Below, one piece after another: positions 56,301-64,000 of a DNA stretch of 64,000 nt. A program made the position numbers and the translations under genes. The notes under the pieces are model-generated. The model had not been told where the DNA came from. It saw nothing but the letters and a program-made list of their open reading frames with translations, and did no database searches. Source of the DNA: Casuarius casuarius. Lineage: Eukaryota > Chordata > Aves > Casuariiformes > Casuariidae. How positions within the stretch are numbered: the first letter of the stretch is position 1; every line of letters starts with the position of its first letter. The stretch is from NCBI GenBank assembly GCA_003342895.1, contig PTFA01000483.1, positions 14,429-78,428 of the forward strand, given 5' to 3'.

Positions 56301-57499
56301 TGTTGAAACAAGACCGAACTACGTGCTGCTGCTGCTGCCTTGGGCCCTCCTCTGGCTGAGCTGTTTGCAAATCCTGAAAGAACTGATTAAGCGAGGGCCG
56401 TGTCATTGCCTTACTGGAACTTGCCTTTTGTTTTTCCTTTCTTCTGATTACTCAGTGCCCTGTCACTTTCCCATGGATGACTAATCCTTACTTTCCCAAG
56501 TCCTACCCAGCAAGTGGGGAGCACAACTCGCAAGCAGGACAGCTCTCTTTTATCCTCTGTGTGTCCCCTTTTCCCCTAGTGCTCTGGTCCAGAAGGACTC
56601 GCTGCTCCAGTGCCACCACGCTAAGGCCTGCTCTGTCTGCTGGCACAGAGGAGCGATCAGCCCAGGAGCCTGAAGGCCTTGCCGTTTGCCTCTTGTTTGA
56701 TTTGACTGAAGTCCGGTTTGGCACCGAACTGCAGCCCCGGCAAAGCCAAGGCCTGCTCTGGAGCCTGTGCTGAGCTGCTTCCCTGCTACAGACCTGCCTG
56801 TGGGTCAGCACTGATGCTGGTACCCAGGTCTCACCGACACCTGAAAGACTCCAGCTTCAGCGTCCTCCTGCTCTTTGCTGGAGGGGCTCCGGTGCCTCAG
56901 GACACACTTATGGGACTTGCACCGTGTCCCTGCACTCTGCCTACTGCATTTCCTGCTGTGCTAACTCCGACTTTGCCTCCCTTCTCCTGCAGAACAGCCC
57001 GTAGTCGATGTCTCCACCGCGGCCCGCGTGCTCCACCTGAACAGGCAGACGGGGAGCTCTGCTCCGCAGGACGGTGCTGGCCAGGTGTTCAGGCCACCCT
57101 TCTCTGTACAGCCTCGGGCCTTTCAGCTGGCAGGAGTATGTCCACGTACTGCCGAGATGGAAAGTGGTTGTGGAAATAGTTTCTGGTTCATGGAAAGGGT
57201 CTGTGGTCCCTCTCCTGTTAGTGACAGCTTTCCAGGCTGCCCTAAGCTCTTTGCAACATGCTGCACAGCTATATTCTGTTGTGGCAACTGTGTCTGCTCT
57301 TCCGAGGGTCCTAGACCGGTGCCTGCTTCCCCTGTTCCCTGCGCTCAGCTGTGCCACTGTGTGTCCTCCCGGGGACGCCCAGACAGGAGCAGAGCTGATC
57401 GGGCATCAGCCTCTCCTGACCCATATCTAGCACAGGCAGAGCAGAAGACTGCTGTCCTAGTTTCTGCTAAGTAGCAGAAGAGCTGAAATAAATTGACCT
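53386..57499. other. Intergenic DNA between the PPIP5K1 and MAP1A 3' ends
   Basis: It holds a GA-rich run (54970-54985), a near-perfect hairpin (55742-55777) and an AATAAA on the plus strand at 57487. Several open frames occur on both strands, as expected in moderately GC-rich DNA, but none resembles a protein I know. Confidence 0.6.
55742..55777. repeat. Near-perfect inverted repeat (hairpin), 17-nt arms, 2-nt loop
   Basis: GTAATTTCTGGA at 55742-55753 is exactly complementary to TCCAGAAATTAC at 55766-55777. After one C-A mismatch, ACAC (55755-55758) pairs with GTGT (55761-55764), leaving TG as the loop. Confidence 0.93.
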
Positions 57500-58080
57500 T
57501 TCCCTTCAGAGGCAGCCTGTGGAGAGACGTGAAGGTCCTCTGCTGCAGCGGGGGTTGCAGCGTGTGATGCCCGTCGGGGCCTGAGTGGCCTCGGGCACCG
57601 GGCTGAATCCCCGATGCCGGCGCGCTGCCTGGCCGGCTCGCACGAGGCTCTTGGCAGTGCTGCAGCCTTCGGGGGCTGCGGGGCAGCGGGGGTGTCCGTG
57701 GGACGGGCTCCCGAGCACGGCTCCACGCTGCGTATCGGGCCGCGTTCAGGCCTGGGCTCTTGGTCCTGCGCGAACAGGCAGGATTCTTCCTCCGGAGAGG
57801 AGGAAGCTGGAGCTGTGAATCACCGCGCCGGGATCGCGGAGGGAGGCTGGCGTCGGGGGCAGGGGTGTCTCCCCGATGTGGCTGTCCCCTCAGCGGGGCT
57901 ACAGGAACCTTTACCAGCTGCAAGTGAAGGTGCGGAGCAAAGTGTCGGTAGTGGAAAAGCCTGGGCTCACCTGAGCTCTCCAGCCGGGACGCAGCTGGCC
58001 AGCACCGGGGGGGGGGGGGGGTACTGGTACGGCAGCAGCGTCTCTGTGCCGCCCTGCCTGCGGCGTGGACTCGCTTAAAG
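57500..58080. promoter_or_regulatory. GC-rich, CpG-bearing island with a 15-G run
   Basis: By eye this is one of the most GC- and CpG-rich stretches of the window (for example CCGATGCCGGCGCGCTGCCTGG broken across 57609-57630, CGCGCCGGGATCGCGG near 57824). It ends in 15 consecutive G at 58007-58021. It does not coincide with the start of either gene. An orphan promoter is one possibility, a GC-biased spacer another. Confidence 0.4.
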
Positions 58081-58127
58081 AACAGTGTAAAACAGCTGAG
58101 AGTGCTCTTGTTCACAATTAATGTGGC

Positions 58128-58133
58128 TTTATT
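58128..58133 (-). terminator. Candidate distal MAP1A poly(A) signal AATAAA
   Basis: The minus strand reads AACAATAAAGCC here, followed 15-50 nt later by TGTGAACAAG and TGTTTTACACTGTT, a plausible T/G-rich downstream element. It lies at the border between the AT-rich UTR-like sequence and the GC-rich island. Confidence 0.5.
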
Positions 58134-59144
58134 GTTAATGTTCTGGGCTCCTCCCTTGACAGTTTTTAGTTACAGTGTTTCACGTGGAAAGGGGCAGAAC
58201 AGAAGTCAAGGAACTAAACTGAAATAGAAACGATGCTGAAGAAAAGAATCAGGGCTGTTTTAAAACATTCAGCATAGAAAGAAGCTAGGAGCACAAGTTG
58301 CCATTTCAATACAGTTAAGACGTTCACTTTTTTAATTATAGGTTTAAAATAGTATTTTTTTTACCTATTACATACAGGAAGATTACGCATTGTTGCCCAC
58401 ATGCAGAAACAAGCAAAAGCAGAGTTTAATGTTTTCTCTACGGTGGTGTTACCTCTGGCTCTGGATGGGTCCTGCCGGCGCCTGCAGCCGCTCACAGGGC
58501 TGAGCAGGTTCAGACCTTTTACAAAGTTGGCGTTTTTACAAGTCTTTTTCCCCACAGTTTTTGAAGACAGAGAGAAGCGGAAGGCAGCACAGACTGCTAC
58601 AAAAGACTAAAAAAAGTGTGGAGTCTTGAGGACAGGGAAGCGAAGTGGCGCAGGATAAAGCTGCCAGAGCAGCAGAGCTGCAGCGGGCAGGAGCGCAGCG
58701 CGCGGAGGGAGGCGTTCGGGGGAACGCGCCCCGGCAGCGCTCCTGCCTGGAGGATGCAGGCACCTTGCAAAGCCTCACTGTCACTGCTTCTTAGTCAGAA
58801 TTGCTTCAAGTTTAAAACTGAGAAACATTCATGTGTGGGTCTATCTAAAGTTAGTGCATTAGCTTTACTTCCCCGCCCCGCTGAGGGATCCAGGGCTCCA
58901 GGCAATGAGGATGCAACCACTGTTCCTCTGGCTGCCTGCTGCGGAGCTGGAGGCATCCTGCCCCTGCGGCTGGCCGTCAGCCCGTCCCCCCAGCACGTGT
59001 GCCAGGGTCTCCCAAAGCAGCGAAGGCAACACCCCCCGAGCAGCGTCCGGGGGAGAAGTGGAGGGGGCCTGTTACCGCCTGCAGTTGTCTGCCGTACCCA
59101 GCGTTCGTAGACGCTGACCCCCCTTTGGATTACAGAGAACGGCA

Positions 59145-59150
59145 TTTATT
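59145..59150 (-). terminator. Candidate proximal MAP1A poly(A) signal AATAAA
   Basis: The minus strand reads AAGAATAAATGCC. Use of this site would shorten the 3' UTR by about 1 kb. Downstream sequence is less clearly GT-rich than at the distal site. Confidence 0.35.
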
Positions 59151-61494
59151 CTTCTGGCAGATGCGCTCTGATCCAATGGTTTAAGTGAATACAGCACAAG
59201 GCAGGGATTTGATAAATCCCTGAGTAAGCTCATATGCTTCTACCAAGGCCTGTGTCAAAAGGCCTGGCTGCTCCTAAGGGAGGGATTGTTACCCTCAGGC
59301 TTTGTCTTGCAGGTGCTTGGTTTTAGACACAGCCTTGCAGGCTTCAACCAGAGACCCCTTCTCTTGCCAGCAAATACTCTACCCAAATCTCTCTGGTCTT
59401 TGTTGTTGTTTCTTAAATCACAATCTGAGTATTTGCACTGAGAAACCTATGAACTGACACCAACAGCACACAGTGCCATGTTAATGTGTATAAATTAAAA
59501 TATTAAATCCACGCAAAATGTAGCTTAACATCAAAAAATAAATATATAAATTAAATGCAAAATAAACCATTTCCCTAGACATCCCATTTTAGTCCTAGGA
59601 GCAGGCTTCTAAGGCAGCATTTCCTTTATGGCAGCTGCCAGAAAACTAGCACTGAGACTAAAGCGTCCCAGGCAAGCACAACACAGAGTCCTGGGATGCT
59701 AATTCTGGAGCCAGATCTGGGCTCAGCGCCAAGCGCAGTGGGTAGCAAAGCAGATGGAAATACGTTGAGTTGTACGCCAAGCCTCGACGCATTGCTTTAT
59801 CTTATGTCTCCTTCCCCAGTGCATGTCCTACTGCCACTCTCTTTGTCTTACTAAATGGTAAAATAAAAGTCCTCCCTGTGACAAGACCTTCTGGTAGTGC
59901 TCTGAGAGGTGGCAAAGGCTCCCTGGTGCTGCAAGCTCCGAGCAGCTGAGCTGCTCTCCCGAAGGTGCTGGAAGCCAACAGCTGGAATTGCTTTGCACGC
60001 CAAGGAGGCGCTGGGTGACTGTTCAGCGGCAACGGTGCACTCCTGGCACCTGGCTGCACTCCGAAGGGCAAGGACACAAGCCCACGCTAGGTATGCAAGC
60101 AATGGCCTGCCAGCTGCAATTGCATGTTTGCACAGCGTGTCTTGCCAGCAGCTCAGCTGTGCTGGCGACGAAAGTACGCACGTCCCTGCTGCAGATGTGG
60201 AGGAACTAAGAGCAAACACACACATTCACTAAACTACTTTGCCTGAATGTTTTTGGGACGGGGTCCCCTTTCCTTGCAAAGCAGGTTCTCTTCCTCACAT
60301 CCTAGGCACACTTCAGAGTAGCAAAAAAGTTGAATGCGGTTAAGAAGCTGGATCTCTGGCATACAGGCAGAGAAGAGACTACTGCCGCTGCTTGCAGGGC
60401 TGGCACACGTCAGCTACACTACCCAGAAAATAGCATCTCTTCGTACAGTGCGTAGGTTTGTCAGCTGCCTCACCGCGCTCCTCAAGAAAGCCTTTGGTTT
60501 GCAAGTGCAGGGTGTTGTCAGTACATCAGAGGCCAACAGAGGCCAGGGTTGTTTCAGCCCTTCTGCTTTAGAGGGTTCAGTAGTTGTGCGTTTTGGTTAT
60601 TATTTGAGCGTGACTGGGCTGCAGCCCCCGTGCCTCCTGCTGTTGCACTGACGACGGGCAGGAGCACACCGGCCGCTGTACGAGTGCGACGCTCAGGTTA
60701 GAAGATTAGGAATGTGCTCTTTATAGCAAAGAGCAGCAGACCGAGCCCCCACCCCTGCACCCCACCACCCTCGAATCGGCACCTCCTTCAGCCCAGCTCC
60801 TCGAGCGCAGCGCGAAGGGGAGCGGGTGTCGCAGCATTCCCAACCAAACACTCAGAACAGGAACCTGCAGAGCTGGCAAGCAGCGCCTGCCTGTTTGGAG
60901 TACAGGTCCCCTTTTGCAGAACACCTATATGCTCAGGGTGGAAGAGGGAAGAACGCCCCTCACGGTCTCATTATTCAGGAGTGTTGTGACCAGTTGGAGG
61001 GTTTGGCCTTCCCTCATCTCCTTGCTCTGTTTTCTTTGCGAATTAGTTTCCTTCTCTGCCCCCCAAAAGCTGTCTTCATGCAGCAGCAGCATTTCAGCCC
61101 GCACCGGAAAGATGAGCTTCGGGGTGCTACAAGCCAAAGGGCAAGGCAGCCAGGAAGAGAGTAGAACAAGCTCTCACAGCAGCAAGGCAGCCAAGATACT
61201 CTACAGATACGGTGTAGGCAGCAGAATAAAGCAGGGAAAGGGAAAGTGCCCCTGGCCTGCAACTGCCCTTGCACAAACTCTTGGTTCAGTCCAGAATATT
61301 ACAGAGGCCCCCCCTCCCCCCCACGCCTCTCATGACATCCAGTGCTGAGCTAGATGGGTACCCGATTGCCTGACAAATGGGAACCATGTAGAGGACTAAA
61401 CCAGAGAAGAACTGGACTGTGATTAGATGGCATCTCTGATGTTGCATCGATGATTGGAGAGTCAATGGATGAGTGCAAAGTGTGGCTGGGAGAT

Positions 61495-61650
61495 TTAGAA
61501 CTCGATCTTACAGGCTGGGAAAGATTCATCCTGCATCACAACAGTGCTGCTGCTTGCCAGTACCATGATGTTCAGTTCCTGCTGTTTCTCATGGGTTTGC
61601 TGGTACCATTCTCGTGTCACCTCAGTGTCATGTGTTGGTATCAATGTCAC
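61495..61650 (-). CDS. MAP1A: MAP1A last coding exon, C-terminus of light chain LC2
   Basis: On the minus strand the acceptor TTTCCGCAG ends at 61651, and the exon encodes 51 residues beginning VTLIPTHDTEVTREWYQQTH and ending DESFPACKIEF, then TAA at 61495-61497. This end is almost identical to the C-terminus I remember for mammalian MAP1A. MAP1A binds and stabilises neuronal microtubules; LC2 is cut from its C-terminus and binds actin and microtubules. Entry phase is 0, joining the exon at 62410-62642. Confidence 0.95.
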   Translation of the reverse strand: MTLIPTHDTEVTREWYQQTHEKQQELNIMVLASSSTVVMQDESFPACKIEF

Positions 61651-62409
61651 CTGCGGAAAGAAAGCAGCAAGGGTGATTGTTTGAGAACAGCTGCAGTGAT
61701 AAACGATGCCCATAGGACCGGAGGCTAAAATTTCCTATCGGTTTTGGAACGGTGTCCCCTTGGTGCCGCGTGTTCTATTTAATGTCTTTCAGATGTCAGG
61801 TTCTCTAACGCAGCGCTGATGCAAAGTGCGACTCAGGGACCTTGAAATCTGAGGCTGCTGCAACTGAAGGAACATATAAACTTTCTTGTACCTGTCCTCA
61901 GGACCAGGACCTCCTGCAAACCTGACTAAGCAAGAAATATGTGTAAGAACACTCAGATGTAAAGTCACTAATAAAAAGCTGCCATCAGATAGAGCTTTAG
62001 CATGCAAGGCTAGCAACGATGCCAGGCAGGGCCTGGGACACCATCGTGATAGTTCAGGCTGTGCATGGGATTGTTTCGTTTGAGGCTAGGCTAATCCTGC
62101 AGCAGGTGAGTGAGTGGTCTCTAACTGCCCCCCCCCACACACAACCCCCTCAGAAGGACGCGGAAAGGAGAACACGTCTGTTTCCATTCTCATCGGTCTA
62201 CGGGTGTTGTCCTGCTCCCCCTTCACGGGTACGGACAGAGCTCCCGGCAGAGCAGCAACTCCAAACAGCTACTCTTCCAGCACTGCCGAGCAGGGCCTTC
62301 CCAGGCCCCTTTGGTCCCTCTTAGTGTGCTTTCCCTGGGTACGTTTCTGACATGCCCCTTCTCCCCGGCACGAGGAGCGTCACCCACGCGTTGGCACTCC
62401 ACGGCCTAC
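61651..62409 (-). other. MAP1A: MAP1A last intron (759 bp)
   Basis: GT at 62408-62409 and AG at 61651-61652 on the minus strand bound this intron. It contains a short C run at 62128-62136; nothing else of note is seen. Confidence 0.88.
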
Positions 62410-62642
62410 CTGCAGGTTCTCGCCCCACTGCGACTTCCCTTCCAGGAGCGCGTCCAGCACTGCGCGGCTGGGCTCTCCGTTGGCTGCGTCATTCCCGCTC
62501 ACAACGTAATACGATGCTCGAACCCGCTTGAAGAACTCCAGATCCGTGTTCTTCCCGCTGCAGTGGTTGGGGATATATGCCAAGTCCACATAGACAGGCG
62601 GACCCACGGGCACAGACAAACCGCTCTTAGGACTACTGGAAG
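62410..62642 (-). CDS. MAP1A: MAP1A penultimate coding exon (LC2 conserved domain)
   Basis: The minus-strand exon encodes VYVDLAYIPNHCSGKNTDLE, then RVRASYYVVSGNDAANGEPS and LEGKSQWGENLQ, and ends at CTGCAG|GTAGGC in phase 0. This is the conserved C-terminal domain shared by MAP1A, MAP1B and MAP1S. The 5' border is less certain: CCAAAG after a long pyrimidine run puts it at 62642, but a CTTCCAG 7 nt further in would put it at 62635 in a different phase. The large MAP1A exon lies beyond the right edge, so the gene is partial here. Confidence 0.9.
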
Positions 62643-63201
62643 CTTTGGAAAAAAAGAAAGCAGAGGCTCTCAAAAACCTTTCTGGAAAGGATAAACACTC
62701 AAATTAGCAGGGAAGAACTTGGAATTCAGAGACCAAGTTAAAAGATTTAGCCAGGCTCTGCTACCCAGAGGTGATCTGAGTGGATTTCTGGGGCCAGCGC
62801 TGTTACAGCTGCTGGGAGGGAAAGGGAGGTCTGGTCTCTGGGATGGGAAGGGCAGGGTCTAGGCTCAGAATTCTTCCCTGAAGAACAGAATTAAAAGCCC
62901 TATTATTAACTTTTGTAGAGTTGCTATCCCAATCAATATTTAGCTAATGAGTCCTATTTTTTTTGTTGCTTAATAACATATGTTTGCCAAGAAACCTGTT
63001 CTAATGGCCTTTATATGCAGTCTTAGGGTTTTATAGTAGTCTCTCTTTCTGGACACGCCATCCTGTCATCCCTGTGAACCACCGCTGTTCCGAGGACTCT
63101 ATTACTCTTTCCTAGCAACACTGCTGCTACTTTTGCATGGCTCTTCATCATTTGCTGCAGCTTACGTTCACAAGATTAGAGATGCCCAAACAAGTGCTGG
63201 T

Positions 63202-63228
63202 ATACACGCACACACATGCACACGCGCG

Positions 63229-63259
<31 letters not shown>

Positions 63260-63591
63260 GCACGCACACGCGTGCATACACACGCGCGCGCGCACACACA
63301 CACACACGCGCACACACACACGCACACACACACACGCGCACACACACACGCACACACACACACACACGCACACACACATGCACACGCGTGCGTACACACG
63401 CGCGCGCGCACACACACNNNNNNNNNNNNNNNNNNNNNNNNNNNNNNNNNNNNNNNNNNNNNNNNNNNNNNNNNNNNNNNNNNNNNNNNNNNNNNNNNNN
63501 NNNNNNNNNNNNNNNNNNNNNNNNNNNNNNNNNNNNNNNNNCGCACACACACGCGCGCGCACACACATGCACACACGCGCGCGCGCACACA

Positions 63592-63622
<31 letters not shown>

Positions 63623-63637
63623 GCACACACACACGTG

Positions 63638-63669
<32 letters not shown>

Positions 63670-63675
63670 CGCACA
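63202..63675. repeat. Long CA/CG alternating microsatellite interrupted by an assembly gap
   Basis: The tract is an almost pure alternation of purine and pyrimidine: (CA)n mixed with (CG)n blocks and a few AT or GT steps. Longer segments recur, such as CACACGCGTGC followed by GTACACACGCGCGCGC near 63380-63410 and a similar block near 63267-63295. The apparent histidine/threonine or valine/cysteine frames across it are repeat artefacts, not proteins. Confidence 0.95.
63418..63541. other. Assembly gap of 124 Ns
   Basis: A run of N lies inside the CA/CG repeat. The true length of the missing repeat is unknown. Confidence 0.99.
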
Positions 63676-64000
63676 GACCGCCCTCTCCCTGCCTCCTGCT
63701 GCCTGTGGAATCACAGAGGCCTCCGGTCTCTTTTTCCCCTCCACGTACTGGCCCTGGGTGGTTCCTTCTAGCAGCATAACGCCAGTAACTACCAGCACCA
63801 ACTCGTTGTGCTGCCGATCTGCTACACAAACAAACAAACAAAGAATCGCTGCCTGTGTCAGCCGTTCTTATGGCTGCCTAGTCGTCGGGCCAAGGTTGAT
63901 TTGGGCAACCCAGACCACTGCTCTGTGCACAAACCCTCCATCTATATCTTCGCCTCAAAGATACAGCTTCTTTCGGGCTCACATAGCCAGACGCCGCATC

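Larger units (their letters stand above)
58110..61494 (-). other. MAP1A: MAP1A 3' UTR (extent estimated)
   Basis: No convincing coding frame is seen in this stretch. AATAAA signals on the minus strand at 58128-58133 and 59145-59150 give possible ends, so the UTR would be about 2.4 or 3.4 kb. An AT-rich section lies at 59480-59570. The extent is an inference from signal position only. Confidence 0.5.
62643..64000 (-). other. MAP1A: MAP1A intron, partial, with large CA/CG repeat and gap
   Basis: Upstream (in MAP1A sense) of the penultimate exon I find no further MAP1A coding sequence up to the window edge. The stretch 62700-63150 is ordinary; 63202-63675 is the microsatellite with Ns; 63676-64000 has no recognisable coding frame and a short CAAA run near 63826-63840. 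Confidence 0.6.

Noticed and set aside
57487..57492. AATAAA on the plus strand as the PPIP5K1 poly(A) signal
   Set aside because: It is over 5 kb past the stop codon, and a plausible AGTAAA with a GT-rich tract lies much closer. A rare long isoform remains possible.
57345..58115. A 256-codon minus-strand open frame in the GC-rich island
   Set aside because: Composition is Arg/Pro/Ala-rich as expected from GC-rich DNA, it overlaps several equally long frames in other phases, and no family is recognised.
63133..63841. Long open frames on both strands rich in His/Thr or Val/Cys around the gap
   Set aside because: They are translations of the CA/CG microsatellite and of Ns, so they carry no protein evidence.
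1..64000. CRISPR arrays, prokaryotic operons, phage or toxin systems
   Set aside because: Nothing of this kind was seen; all recognisable features are vertebrate genes, LINE fragments and simple repeats.

Overview
This window is vertebrate nuclear DNA and most likely comes from a bird. The case rests on spliced exons with GT-AG borders separated by introns, pieces of CR1 LINE retrotransposons (the dominant avian repeat family), CA/GT microsatellites, and an assembly gap of Ns inside one of those microsatellites. A crocodilian or turtle cannot be fully excluded, and the species cannot be named from this sequence alone.

The main content is one complete protein-coding gene on the + strand, PPIP5K1 (diphosphoinositol pentakisphosphate kinase 1). 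I joined 30 coding exons from the start codon at 4230 to the stop at 52286-52288. Every junction keeps the reading frame and has GT and AG at the intron ends. The full model gives 1456 residues; it gives 1396 if the in-frame 180-nt exon at 42891-43070 is skipped. The kinase (ATP-grasp) half and the histidine-phosphatase-like half are both intact, followed by a long serine-rich and acidic tail. A 5' non-coding exon probably exists upstream but could not be placed.

The second gene is the 3' end of MAP1A (microtubule-associated protein 1A) on the - strand. The last two coding exons (62410-62642 and 61495-61650) encode the conserved end of light chain LC2. A 3' UTR follows and probably runs down to about 58110. 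The rest of MAP1A lies beyond the right edge. PPIP5K1 and MAP1A converge tail to tail, as in the human 15q15 neighbourhood.

Layout: 1-4201 upstream DNA and probable 5' non-coding part of PPIP5K1, with a 14-bp tandem repeat at the left edge; 4202-53385 PPIP5K1; 53386-58109 intergenic, including a hairpin and a GC-rich island with a 15-G run; 58110-64000 the 3' part of MAP1A, ending in a large CA/CG repeat broken by 124 Ns. PPIP5K1 introns carry an internally deleted antisense CR1 with remnants of both ORFs (29638-31300), a sense CR1 3' fragment (34262-35010), and an older CR1-like remnant (about 44810-45410).

I see no tRNA, rRNA, CRISPR array, prokaryotic operon or other unfamiliar gene system. 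The most useful leads are the upstream ORF that overlaps the PPIP5K1 start, the 60-residue cassette exon, the fast-changing C-terminal tail, the intergenic GC island and the near-perfect hairpin at 55742-55777.
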